A DNA stretch of 15,405 bases from positions 1-15,405 of the forward strand of contig JAUIJW010000028.1 of the NCBI GenBank assembly GCA_030431085.1. Direction: 5' to 3'. The notes beneath the pieces are model-generated. The model searched no databases. It was not told the DNA's origin and saw only the letters and a program-made list of their open reading frames with translations. The DNA is from Bacteroidia bacterium (GTDB lineage Bacteria; Bacteroidota; Bacteroidia; Flavobacteriales; Flavobacteriaceae). Shown here piece by piece: positions 7,384 to 14,483 of this stretch. Every line of letters starts with the position of its first letter. Position 1 is the stretch's first letter. A program made the translations under genes and the position numbers.

Positions 7384-7992
7384 ATGAAAATAATTTGTAT
7401 TGGGCGTAATTATGCTAAACACATTAAAGAATTAAAGAATGAAAAACCAGAGAATCCTGTAATTTTTATTAAGCCAGATTCATCGGTTATCCTCAAAAAC
7501 AACCCATTTATTATTCCACCATTTTCAAATGATATTCATTATGAGGTGGAGTTGTTGGTGAAAATCAATAGAATTGGCAAGCATATAGAACCCAAGTTTG
7601 CACATAAATATTATAACGAAATTGGTCTTGGTATAGATTTCACAGCCAGAGATTTGCAAAGCCAACTTAAGTCTAAGGGTTTGCCCTGGGAAAAGGCCAA
7701 AGCCTTTGATGGTAGTGCTTTAATTGGTAATTTTTACCCAAAAGAAAACTTTAATTTAGAGCACACCTCTTTTAGGCTGATTAGAAATGGAAATAGAGTT
7801 CAAGATGGCAATTCAAGTTTTATGTTGTGGAAAATAGATGAATTGATTGCTTATGTATCGCAATTTTTTACATTAAAAATTGGGGATATTCTATTTACGG
7901 GTACACCAGCCGGAGTAGGTAAGGTTGAATCTAAAGATTTTTTGGAAGGTTATTTAGAAAATGACAAAGCATTTGAAATAAAAATAAGGTAA
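7384..7992 (+). CDS. Fumarylacetoacetate hydrolase (FAH) family protein, short FAHD1-like form
   Basis: The 202-residue protein is a single FAH catalytic domain without the N-terminal domain of full-length FAH. It shows CIGRNYAKHIKEL (5-17), HYEVELLVKI (52-61) with metal ligands E54 and E56, GIDFTARDLQ (83-92) with D85 as third ligand, KAFDGSALIG (106-115), and the conserved FTGTPAGVGKV (171-181). The E-x-E...D triad binds Mg2+ or Mn2+. Short members of this family act on small 2-oxo or acyl-pyruvate compounds (oxaloacetate decarboxylase / acylpyruvase in FAHD1), but the substrate cannot be read from sequence. Its stop overlaps the ATG of the following CYTH gene (TAATG), so the two are translationally coupled. 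Confidence 0.93.
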   Translation: MKIICIGRNYAKHIKELKNEKPENPVIFIKPDSSVILKNNPFIIPPFSNDIHYEVELLVKINRIGKHIEPKFAHKYYNEIGLGIDFTARDLQSQLKSKGLPWEKAKAFDGSALIGNFYPKENFNLEHTSFRLIRNGNRVQDGNSSFMLWKIDELIAYVSQFFTLKIGDILFTGTPAGVGKVESKDFLEGYLENDKAFEIKIR

Positions 7993-8462
7993 TGCTACAG
8001 CAAGAGATTGAAAGGAAGTTTTTAGTTAATGGCAGTTACAAAGATTTTGCGACTAGCTCTATGTATATTGAGCAAGGTTATCTCAATTCTCATTCAGAAA
8101 GAACAGTTCGTGTTAGAATAAGTAACAATGAAGCGTGGTTGACCATAAAAGGAAAGTCTAATGAATCTGGATTGTCTCGAATTGAATGGGAAAAAGAAAT
8201 TGAACATACAGAAGCAAAGGTGTTACTGAGTTTGTGTGAACCCAATACCATTGAAAAAACAAGATATCTGGTACCGGCAGGAGGGCATACTTTTGAAGTG
8301 GATGAATTTTATGGGAATAATGCTGGGCTAGTATTGGCAGAGATTGAGTTAAAATCAGAAACCGATCTGTTTGCTAAGCCTGATTGGTTGGGCAAAGAAG
8401 TTACTGGCGATGTAAAGTATTACAACGCCAGCTTACTAAAAAAGCCATTTAATCAATGGTAA
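7992..8462 (+). CDS. CYTH-domain protein, probable inorganic/organic triphosphatase
   Basis: The 156-residue protein opens with the defining ExExK motif, E5-I-E7-R-K9 (QEIERKFLV). The other charged residues lining the CYTH tunnel are in order: ERTVRVRI (36-43), LTIKGK (50-55), SRIEWEKEI (62-70), EKTRYLV (88-94), FEVDEF (101-106) and LAEIELKSE (115-123). It also has EQGYL (27-31), as in short bacterial triphosphate tunnel metalloenzymes. These use Mg2+ or Mn2+ to cleave tripolyphosphate or nucleoside triphosphates, so a cytoplasmic triphosphatase is more likely than adenylate cyclase. The start overlaps the stop of the FAH gene by 1 nt. Its stop lies 1 nt from the stop of the convergent M28 peptidase gene. 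Confidence 0.93.
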   Translation: MLQQEIERKFLVNGSYKDFATSSMYIEQGYLNSHSERTVRVRISNNEAWLTIKGKSNESGLSRIEWEKEIEHTEAKVLLSLCEPNTIEKTRYLVPAGGHTFEVDEFYGNNAGLVLAEIELKSETDLFAKPDWLGKEVTGDVKYYNASLLKKPFNQW

Positions 8463-8463
8463 G

Positions 8464-9921
8464 CTACTTATTGTATAGTTTTTCTCCGGCCTCATAATAT
8501 TTATCACCTTTAAGCCAAAATGGTTTTTCCGGATCATTAGCAATGAGTCGAGCAGATAGTACATACGATTTAAAAAACAATTCTAAATAGTCATAATCTA
8601 AGGTCTCGGGATTGTCTGCAGCTTGATGATAATATTTTAAAATTTCTTCGTCAAATGCCGTCATTCCTGGGCTGTAAGTTGGTGCAGGTATACCAGCTTT
8701 CGCAAAATGCACATTGTCAGATCTATCAAAAAGGTTTTGTTCTGGTACAGGGTCTCCAATAGCCTCTAGACCAAATGCTTTAGAAGCTTGTTCAATATGC
8801 TTTTGAGCAGTAGTTCTTTTGAGGCCTATGATTGTTGTTTTAGTTTTATCATTATAACCACCACCATCACTATTAAAGCAGAAGACAACTTTATTCATAG
8901 GAACAAGTGGGTTTTGAGTATAGTACTTACTGCCTATCAGGCCCTTTTCTTCAGCTGTAAATAGAATGAATAATGCCGATCTCTTAGTGGGGTATTTGGC
9001 TAGATTCTCTGCTGCACTTAACACGGTAACCACTCCAACGGCATTATCACGAGCACCGTTGTATATAGAATCATTTTCTTGATTTGGTTTGCCTATACCT
9101 ATATGATCGTAATGAGCAGAGTATATTACAAATTCATTTTTTAATATAGGATCGCTTCCTTCTAATATACCCACAACATTTTTTGAAGTAATCTTTTCTG
9201 TTTGGGCTCCGTTTACCTCTAAATTAACTTGCTTTAAGTTATTGTTTTGTAGATCTATATCTTTATTTAATACCCATAAATGTGCTATAGGTGTATTATT
9301 ATCCTTCGCTTTAGCTAATTGAACCTTTTCTTTACCTAAATTATTCTTTAGCAATTGCCATACTTTATTTTGATAATTAGCAATTTCTATTAAAGCAATG
9401 GCGCCATATTTTGCGGCAAGATGTTGTTTCTGAGCAATGGCTGTATAAGCACTTCTAAAGTCACTTTTTTCAGGTGTACCTGTTTTACAAATTACTACTT
9501 TTCCTTTTACATCTTTGGTGCTGTACTCAGATTCTAAACCGTAATCTAATATCACTACACCCTTATTATAGCTCATGTCTTTTCCTTTAAGAAGGATTAA
9601 TTCTTTTTGAGGTTGTTCGTTAAATACCAATTTTACCGATTTGGCTTTTTTGTTTTTAGTTAATGGCACATTTTGATAGTAGCTACCATTAATTGGTTTT
9701 ACACCGAGGTTTTTAAAGGTTTTAGCAATATAATGAGCAGCTGTATCAATTTCTGGTGAGCCCGTTTCCCTTCCTTTTAAATCATCCGAGGCTAAATAGA
9801 AAATTTGCTTTTTGATTGTGTTTTTCTTAACCGTTTCGTTAACTATATTAATCTCTGAAGTTGATTGGGCATAAAAACTAAAGCTTGAAAGGAGAAGTAA
9901 TAATAAGGTAATTTTTTTCAT
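8464..9921 (-). CDS. Secreted M28-family zinc aminopeptidase with PA-like insert
   Basis: The 485-residue protein starts with a signal peptide (MKKITLLLLLLSSFSFYAQS). The M28 domain spans roughly 245-460. Likely di-zinc ligands are H270 (YSAHYDHIG), D292 (NGARDNAVGVV), E325 next to the catalytic acid E324 (FTAEEKGLIGS), D352 (FNSDGGG) and H432 (YYHQAADNPETLDY). Residues 115-240 (VVILDYGLE, KGKVVICKTGTP, KYGAIALIEI) look like a protease-associated (PA) domain inserted before the catalytic part, as in many bacterial M28 enzymes. It probably releases N-terminal amino acids from peptides in the periplasm or outside the cell. No C-terminal type IX secretion domain is evident. The gene is divergent from cinA and convergent with the CYTH gene. 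I see no strong promoter match upstream. Confidence 0.92.
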   Translation of the reverse strand: MKKITLLLLLLSSFSFYAQSTSEINIVNETVKKNTIKKQIFYLASDDLKGRETGSPEIDTAAHYIAKTFKNLGVKPINGSYYQNVPLTKNKKAKSVKLVFNEQPQKELILLKGKDMSYNKGVVILDYGLESEYSTKDVKGKVVICKTGTPEKSDFRSAYTAIAQKQHLAAKYGAIALIEIANYQNKVWQLLKNNLGKEKVQLAKAKDNNTPIAHLWVLNKDIDLQNNNLKQVNLEVNGAQTEKITSKNVVGILEGSDPILKNEFVIYSAHYDHIGIGKPNQENDSIYNGARDNAVGVVTVLSAAENLAKYPTKRSALFILFTAEEKGLIGSKYYTQNPLVPMNKVVFCFNSDGGGYNDKTKTTIIGLKRTTAQKHIEQASKAFGLEAIGDPVPEQNLFDRSDNVHFAKAGIPAPTYSPGMTAFDEEILKYYHQAADNPETLDYDYLELFFKSYVLSARLIANDPEKPFWLKGDKYYEAGEKLYNK

Positions 9922-9973
9922 GATAGATTATTTGAGCTTAAAAATAAGAAATTCGTTGTTGTTAAAAGTAGTC

Positions 9974-9981
9974 TATATTTG
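9974..9981 (+). promoter_or_regulatory. Candidate -7 promoter element for cinA
   Basis: TATATTTG is an exact match to the Bacteroidota -7 consensus TAnnTTTG. It ends 19 nt before the TTG start proposed for cinA. Two overlapping TTG triplets lie upstream (9956-9961), but the spacing from the first, 15 nt, is slightly shorter than the usual 17-23 nt. The position excludes the ATG at 9920 as the cinA start, because transcription would begin downstream of it. Confidence 0.6.
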
Positions 9982-10000
9982 TATAGATAAAAAAAATAGT

Positions 10001-11254
10001 TTGAAAGCAGAAATTATTACCATAGGCGATGAAATTCTTATAGGACAGATTACAGATACCAATTCTAAGTGGATGGCTGAACAGCTTAACCTTATAGGTA
10101 TTACTGTTCATCAAATCACTTCAATTCAAGATAGCCGTCATCATATTATAGAGGCGCTTAACCAAGCCCAAGAGCGAGCAGATTGTATCTTTATTACTGG
10201 CGGACTGGGGCCAACTAAAGATGATATTACAAAAATGACACTATCAGATTATTTTGAAGACATTTTAGTGATGAACGAAGAGGTAAAAAACCATATTATT
10301 AGTCTGTTTGCTAAAATAAACTACGCTTATACCACATCAGATCTACAACAAGCGATGTTACCTCAAAAGGCCATTGCACTTAAGAATAAATTAGGTACTG
10401 CTGCGGGGATGTGGTTTTCTAACAATAATAAAGTAATAGTGTCAATGCCAGGAGTACCTAATGAAATGAAAGGTTTAATGCGTCAAGAGGTATTACCTAA
10501 ACTACAGCAGCAATTTAACTTACCATATATAATACATAAAACTATTAATACATATGGATTAGGGGAAAGCCGGGTGGCTGAGCGTATTGAACCATGGGAA
10601 AATCAATTGCCACAATCTATCCGATTGGCATATTTGCCCTCGTATGGTAAATTGAGATTACGTTTAAGCGCTACTGGTTGGGATAAACTGGCACTTCAAG
10701 AAGCGATTGATCAAGAAGTGTTTAAACTTCACAGGTATATAGGGGAATTGATTGTAGATGAAGATAGATCTATTGATGAATGGATTCATCAACAAATGAT
10801 TGAAAAACAATTAACTCTGTCTTTAGCTGAAAGCTGTACCGGTGGTGCTTTATCAAGTTTAATTACCAAATTGGCTGGCGCTTCTTCTTATTTCCTTGGT
10901 AGTGTAGTGTCTTATTCCGCGAAAGCGAAAATTAAGCAGTTAAAAGTAGAGCCTAGTACCATTGAAAAATACTCAGTGGTAAGTGCAGAAGTAGCTAAAG
11001 AAATGGCTGTAGGCTGCCAAGTATTATTTAATAGTGATTATGCTATAGCGATTACGGGTAATGCTGGCCCTACCACTGATAAAACTGATGAAAGGGTAGG
11101 AGTAGTTTATATTGCAATCGCCAATAGAAATAATGTTGAGGTAGAAGTTTTTAACTTTGGGCAGCCTAGAGATAGAGTGATAGAGAAATCTGTAATAAAA
11201 GCTTTAGAAATCCTTAAATTAGAAATTTTAAAAAACAATAAAAATTGTTTGTGA
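10001..11254 (+). CDS. cinA: CinA-like protein: MoCF-type nucleotide domain plus nicotinamide-nucleotide amidase domain
   Basis: From a TTG start at 10001 the protein has 417 residues, the usual CinA length, and begins LKAEIITIGDEILIGQITDT, exactly where CinA proteins normally start. An ATG exists at 9920, but it would add 27 unconserved residues and lies upstream of the likely promoter. The N-terminal half is a MoCF/COG1058 domain (FITGGLGPTKDD; MPGVPNEMKG), linked in relatives to ADP-ribose or related pyrophosphatase activity. The C-terminal half is the NMN amidase domain: SLAESCTGGALSSLI, GSVVSYSAKAK, YSVVSAEVAKEMA and AITGNAGPT. The enzyme recycles nicotinamide mononucleotide to nicotinate mononucleotide in NAD salvage. 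The ribosomal cluster follows; its -33 promoter box overlaps the last codons of this gene. Confidence 0.93.
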   Translation: MKAEIITIGDEILIGQITDTNSKWMAEQLNLIGITVHQITSIQDSRHHIIEALNQAQERADCIFITGGLGPTKDDITKMTLSDYFEDILVMNEEVKNHIISLFAKINYAYTTSDLQQAMLPQKAIALKNKLGTAAGMWFSNNNKVIVSMPGVPNEMKGLMRQEVLPKLQQQFNLPYIIHKTINTYGLGESRVAERIEPWENQLPQSIRLAYLPSYGKLRLRLSATGWDKLALQEAIDQEVFKLHRYIGELIVDEDRSIDEWIHQQMIEKQLTLSLAESCTGGALSSLITKLAGASSYFLGSVVSYSAKAKIKQLKVEPSTIEKYSVVSAEVAKEMAVGCQVLFNSDYAIAITGNAGPTTDKTDERVGVVYIAIANRNNVEVEVFNFGQPRDRVIEKSVIKALEILKLEILKNNKNCL

Positions 11255-11279
11255 GATCAATAAAGAATTATTATTTTTG
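11249..11279 (+). promoter_or_regulatory. Strong Bacteroidota-type promoter of the rpmB-rpmG-bL38 cluster
   Basis: TTG at 11249-11251 (within TTTG) is followed after exactly 20 nt by TATTTTTG at 11272-11279. Both boxes match the consensus TTG-N17-23-TAnnTTTG. The expected RNA start is a few bases after 11279, giving a leader of about 30 nt before the rpmB ATG. The -33 box overlaps the cinA stop codon. This is the best promoter in the window and fits a highly expressed ribosomal operon. Confidence 0.75.
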
Positions 11280-11316
11280 CACCTCGTTTTGAATGAACAA
11301 TTAAAACAGTAAAGAA

Positions 11317-11556
11317 ATGTCAAGAGTTTGTGAGCTTACAGGTAAGAGAGCAATGGTTGGAAACAATGTTTCTCATGCGATGAATAGAACCAAAAGAAAG
11401 TTCAAAGTAAATTTGGTTAAAAAGCGTTTTTATTTACCTACAGAAGATAAATGGATTACTTTAAAGGTTTCTACTAGAGCATTAAAGAATATCAATAAAT
11501 TAGGTATTGAGGCGGTTGTAAAAGAAGCTAGACTTAACGGTTATTTAAAAAAATAA
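11317..11556 (+). CDS. rpmB: 50S ribosomal protein bL28
   Basis: The 79-residue basic protein shows the bL28 pattern: MSRVCELTGKRAMVGNNVSHAMNRTKRKF at the N-terminus and a KVSTRALKNINKLGIE segment at 50-65. It is a component of the large ribosomal subunit near the E site. Only one cysteine (C5) is present and there is no CxxC pair, so this is the zinc-independent form. It is the first gene of a short ribosomal cluster, with rpmG beginning 6 nt after its stop. The leader just before the ATG is A-rich (AGTAAAGAA) without a Shine-Dalgarno sequence, typical of this phylum. Confidence 0.97.
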   Translation: MSRVCELTGKRAMVGNNVSHAMNRTKRKFKVNLVKKRFYLPTEDKWITLKVSTRALKNINKLGIEAVVKEARLNGYLKK

Positions 11557-11562
11557 GAAGAA

Positions 11563-11748
11563 ATGGCAAAGAGTAAAGGTAATAGAATTCAGGTTATTTT
11601 AGAATGTACAGAGCACAAAGCTTCAGGTATGCCTGGAACGTCAAGATACATTTCTACTAAGAGTAAGAAAAATACCCCAGATAGATTGGAATTGAAAAAA
11701 TACAATCCAATTTTGAAGAAGGTAACAGTTCACAAAGAGATTAAATAA
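11563..11748 (+). CDS. rpmG: 50S ribosomal protein bL33
   Basis: The 61-residue protein carries the bL33 signature RIQVILECTEHKASG (8-22), then SRYISTKSKKNTPDRLELKKYNP (27-49). A single cysteine (C15) remains and the CxxC pairs of zinc-binding bL33 are absent, so this is the zinc-free type. It is slightly longer than the roughly 50-55 residues of E. coli bL33, owing to the MPGT insertion typical of Bacteroidota. It follows rpmB by 6 nt and precedes the bL38 gene by 41 nt. Confidence 0.97.
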   Translation: MAKSKGNRIQVILECTEHKASGMPGTSRYISTKSKKNTPDRLELKKYNPILKKVTVHKEIK

Positions 11749-11775
11749 TTTAAAGGCCCTAGATTAGGTCTTAAA
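11749..11775 (+). other. Short hairpin between rpmG and the bL38 gene
   Basis: AAGGCC (11753-11758) can pair with GGTCTT (11767-11772) through five Watson-Crick pairs and one G-U. Two outer T-A pairs follow beyond a mismatch, and CTA/TAG can pair inside. No T-run follows, so it is not a standard terminator. It might be an RNA processing or partial-attenuation element between the two cistrons, or chance. Confidence 0.25.
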
Positions 11776-11789
11776 TAACACTATATAAA

Positions 11790-11942
11790 ATGGCAAAGAA
11801 ATCAGTAGCATCGTTACAAACTGGGTCAAAGAGATTGACTAAGGCGATTAAGATGGTAAAATCAGACAAAACAGGTGCTTACACGTTTGTTGAGAGCATT
11901 TTAGATCCTTCTAAAGTAAAAGAATATTTAAGTAAAAAATAA
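11790..11942 (+). CDS. DUF4295 small basic protein (ribosomal protein bL38 of Bacteroidota)
   Basis: This gene encodes only 50 residues: MAKKSVASLQTGSKRLTKAI at the N-terminus, then KMVKSDKTGAYTFVESILDP and a Lys-rich end (KVKEYLSKK). It matches the Bacteroidota-specific DUF4295 family, which always lies just behind rpmB-rpmG. From memory, the cryo-EM structure of the Flavobacterium johnsoniae ribosome assigned this family to the large subunit as bL38. Its very basic, short composition and its place between bL33 and a clear terminator support a ribosomal role. The TATAAAATGG context before the ATG is A-rich and lacks a Shine-Dalgarno site. Confidence 0.93.
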   Translation: MAKKSVASLQTGSKRLTKAIKMVKSDKTGAYTFVESILDPSKVKEYLSKK

Positions 11943-11963
11943 TCTTTACTGTATCAATTATAC

Positions 11964-11998
11964 AAAGCTACTTTCAATTTTTTTGGAAGTAGCTTTTT
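11964..11998 (+). terminator. Intrinsic terminator of the rpmB-rpmG-bL38 operon
   Basis: The left arm AAAGCTACTTTCAA (11964-11977) pairs with TTGGAAGTAGCTTT (11983-11996) over 14 positions, one of them a U-G wobble, with a 5-T loop. The right arm ends in TTT and runs on to TTTTT (11994-11998). It begins 21 nt after the bL38 stop. The stem is the strongest in the window. Confidence 0.88.
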
Positions 11999-12022
11999 CA
12001 TTTTCAGGAGGTTTATTTTTAT

Positions 12023-12030
12023 TACCTTTG
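12023..12030 (+). promoter_or_regulatory. Candidate -7 promoter element for ftsY
   Basis: TACCTTTG matches TAnnTTTG exactly and lies 38 nt before the ftsY ATG, just after the terminator of the ribosomal cluster. No TTG occurs 17-23 nt upstream, where only TTTTC is found, so the -33 box is weak. Its place between a terminator and the next gene makes a promoter here likely. Confidence 0.5.
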
Positions 12031-12068
12031 TGCCACTAAAAACTAACCATTGATAAGTTGTGTAGACT

Positions 12069-13022
12069 ATGAGTTTATTTAAAAAAATATTTTCGAAAGA
12101 GAAGAAAGAAACTTTAGATAAAGGACTTGAAAAATCTAAAACTTCCTTTTTCAACAAGCTGTCTAAAGCTGTTGCTGGAAAATCTAAAGTTGATGATGAT
12201 GTGTTAGATAATTTAGAAGAAGTGTTAGTATCTTCTGATGTAGGTGTAGATACCACTTTAAAAATTATTGAACGCATTGAAGAGAGAGTTGCTAAAGACA
12301 AATATTTTGGTACAGATGAACTTAACCAAATTTTAAGAGAAGAGATAGCTGCATTATTGGCTTTAACCAATACAGGTAACGATATCGATTTTACCATTCC
12401 AGACAATAAGAGACCCTATGTTATTATGGTTGTTGGTGTTAATGGAGTTGGAAAAACGACAACCATTGGTAAATTAGCAGCGCAATATAAGCGTAAAGGT
12501 AAAAAAGTAGTATTGGGTGCTGCAGATACATTTAGGGCAGCTGCTATTGATCAATTGCAAATTTGGGCAGATAGAGTAAATGTGCCTATGGTAAGGCAAG
12601 ACATGGGGAGCGACCCAGCCTCGGTAGCCTTTGATACTTTGCAATCTGCAGTTAATCAAGATGCAGATGTTGTTATTATTGATACCGCTGGTAGATTGCA
12701 CAATAAAGTGAATTTGATGAATGAATTGTCAAAAATTAAGAGGGTAATGCAAAAAGTAACCGCAGATAAACCCGATGAAGTTTTACTCGTTTTAGATGGC
12801 TCTACCGGTCAAAATGCTTTTGAACAAGCTAAACAGTTTACGGCAGCCACAGAGGTGTCGGCATTGGCTATTACCAAGCTTGATGGCACAGCTAAGGGTG
12901 GTGTTGTTATTGGAATATCAGATCAATTTAAAATTCCGGTTAAATATATTGGTGTAGGTGAAGGTGTAGATGATTTGCAGGTCTTTAATAAGTTTGAATT
13001 TGTTGATTCTTTTTTTAAATAA
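12069..13022 (+). CDS. ftsY: Signal recognition particle receptor FtsY
   Basis: FtsY docks SRP-ribosome complexes at the inner membrane for co-translational insertion of membrane proteins. The 317-residue protein has an N domain (about 20-105; DNLEEVLVSSDVGVDTTLKI) and a complete SRP-type GTPase domain: G1 GVNGVGKTTTIGKLA (123-137), the insertion-box motif DTFRAAAIDQL (153-163), G3 DTAGRL (205-210), G4 TKLD (269-272) and G5-like GVGEGVDDL (295-303). It lacks the long acidic A domain of E. coli FtsY. The short basic, amphipathic N-terminus (MSLFKKIFSKEKKE) is probably the membrane anchor, as in other short forms. It sits between the ribosomal cluster and rimO, an order conserved in Bacteroidota. 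Confidence 0.97.
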   Translation: MSLFKKIFSKEKKETLDKGLEKSKTSFFNKLSKAVAGKSKVDDDVLDNLEEVLVSSDVGVDTTLKIIERIEERVAKDKYFGTDELNQILREEIAALLALTNTGNDIDFTIPDNKRPYVIMVVGVNGVGKTTTIGKLAAQYKRKGKKVVLGAADTFRAAAIDQLQIWADRVNVPMVRQDMGSDPASVAFDTLQSAVNQDADVVIIDTAGRLHNKVNLMNELSKIKRVMQKVTADKPDEVLLVLDGSTGQNAFEQAKQFTAATEVSALAITKLDGTAKGGVVIGISDQFKIPVKYIGVGEGVDDLQVFNKFEFVDSFFK

Positions 13023-13056
13023 TTGAGTGTTTAAGTAAGACTCAGCAATGACTTTG
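13023..13056 (+). promoter_or_regulatory. Weak candidate promoter for rimO
   Basis: TTG (13023-13025), directly after the ftsY stop, is followed after 23 nt by TGACTTTG (13049-13056), one mismatch from TAnnTTTG. A start of transcription a few bases later would leave a leader of about 30 nt before the rimO ATG. There is no terminator between ftsY and rimO, so co-transcription is equally possible. Confidence 0.35.
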
Positions 13057-13094
13057 CACATTAGACTTTAATGCATTGTTTAATATCATAAATT

Positions 13095-14417
13095 ATGAGA
13101 ACAAAATCTATAAAAAAGAATAAAATCAATGTAGTAACCTTAGGCTGTTCTAAAAATATTTATGATAGCGAAGTATTAATGGGACAACTCAAAGCCAACA
13201 ATAAAGAGGTGGTTCATGAAGATGAGAATGACGATGGTAATATTGTAGTGATTAATACTTGTGGTTTTATTGGTAAAGCCAAAGAAGAATCTGTCAATAC
13301 TATTTTGCACTATGTCAATAAAAAAGAGGCTAAAGAAGTAGATAAAGTTTTTGTTACAGGATGCTTGAGTGAGCGCTATAAACCAGACTTAGAGCAAGAA
13401 ATTCCAGATGTAGATCAGTATTTTGGGACTCATGATTTGCCAAATTTACTTAAAGTTTTAGAAGCAGATTATAAGCATGAATTGATAGGTGAGCGACTTA
13501 CAACTACTCCAAAACATTATGCATATTTAAAAATTGCAGAAGGTTGCGATAGACCTTGTTCTTTTTGCGCTATTCCGCTAATGAGAGGGGTGCATCAGTC
13601 CACGCCTATTGAAGAATTGGTAATCGAAGCCGAAAGCTTGGCCGTCAAAGGTATTAAAGAACTTATTTTAATCGCTCAGGATTTAACCTATTATGGTTTA
13701 GATATTTATAAAAGAAGAGCCTTGTCTGATCTTTTAAAGGCATTGGCAAAAGTTAAGGGCATAGAATGGATTAGATTACATTATGCATTTCCTACTGGAT
13801 TTCCACTTGATGTGCTTGATGTTATGAGGGATGAGCCAAAAATCTGTAATTATTTAGACATTCCGCTACAGCATATTAGTACAGATATTTTAAAGTCGAT
13901 GCGCAGGGGGACAACTTCAGAAAAAACAAAAAAACTAATTCGAGAATTTAGAGAGAAAGTCCCTAATATGGCCATTAGAACAACGCTCATTGTTGGATAT
14001 CCTGGAGAAACAGAAGCGCATTTTGAGGAGCTAAAAACGTTCGTTAAGGAAACTAAATTTGAAAGATTAGGATGTTTTACTTACTCACATGAGGAAAATA
14101 CACATGCATATAATTTAGAGGATGACGTGCCTGAAGAGGTAAAACAACAGCGTGTGGCAGAGATTATGGATATTCAAGGACAAATTTCTTTTGATCTTAA
14201 TCAAGAAAAAATAGGTAAAACTTTTAAATGTTTGTTCGATAGAAAAGAAGGTAATTATTTTATTGGTAGAACAGAGTTCGATAGCCCTGATGTGGATAAT
14301 GAGGTGATGGTAGATGCCACTAAGTACTACCTACAAATGGGGCAGTTTATTGATATTACCATTACAGAGGCTACAGATTTTGACCTTTATGGTGTGCCCG
14401 CTAAAAATGAGTTGTAA
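13095..14417 (+). CDS. rimO: Ribosomal protein uS12 methylthiotransferase RimO
   Basis: RimO adds a methylthio group to the conserved Asp of ribosomal protein uS12, using two [4Fe-4S] clusters and S-adenosylmethionine. The 440-residue protein has all three parts. The N-terminal MTTase domain carries cluster cysteines C18 (TLGCSKNIYDSE), C56 (NTCGFIG) and C90 (VTGCLSERY). The radical-SAM domain carries C151, C155 and C158 (AEGCDRPCSFCAIP). The C-terminal TRAM domain lies at about 375-440 (GKTFKCLFDRKEGNYFIGRT). The motif YLKIAEGCDRPCSFCAIPLM and the IYDSE segment favour RimO over the tRNA enzyme MiaB. Its place behind ftsY and the ribosomal genes fits a role in ribosome modification. Confidence 0.96.
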   Translation: MRTKSIKKNKINVVTLGCSKNIYDSEVLMGQLKANNKEVVHEDENDDGNIVVINTCGFIGKAKEESVNTILHYVNKKEAKEVDKVFVTGCLSERYKPDLEQEIPDVDQYFGTHDLPNLLKVLEADYKHELIGERLTTTPKHYAYLKIAEGCDRPCSFCAIPLMRGVHQSTPIEELVIEAESLAVKGIKELILIAQDLTYYGLDIYKRRALSDLLKALAKVKGIEWIRLHYAFPTGFPLDVLDVMRDEPKICNYLDIPLQHISTDILKSMRRGTTSEKTKKLIREFREKVPNMAIRTTLIVGYPGETEAHFEELKTFVKETKFERLGCFTYSHEENTHAYNLEDDVPEEVKQQRVAEIMDIQGQISFDLNQEKIGKTFKCLFDRKEGNYFIGRTEFDSPDVDNEVMVDATKYYLQMGQFIDITITEATDFDLYGVPAKNEL

Positions 14418-14483
14418 GGTTTCTATTTTATTTTGACTATAGAAATTGTTATTTTCGAGTTTTAATTTTCCAATTTTAATTTT

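Noticed and set aside
11954..12406. A 150-codon minus-strand open frame across the ftsY start
   Set aside because: It is antisense to the well-conserved ftsY coding sequence and covers its promoter and the preceding terminator. Its translation is Ser-rich low-complexity sequence with no recognisable domain.
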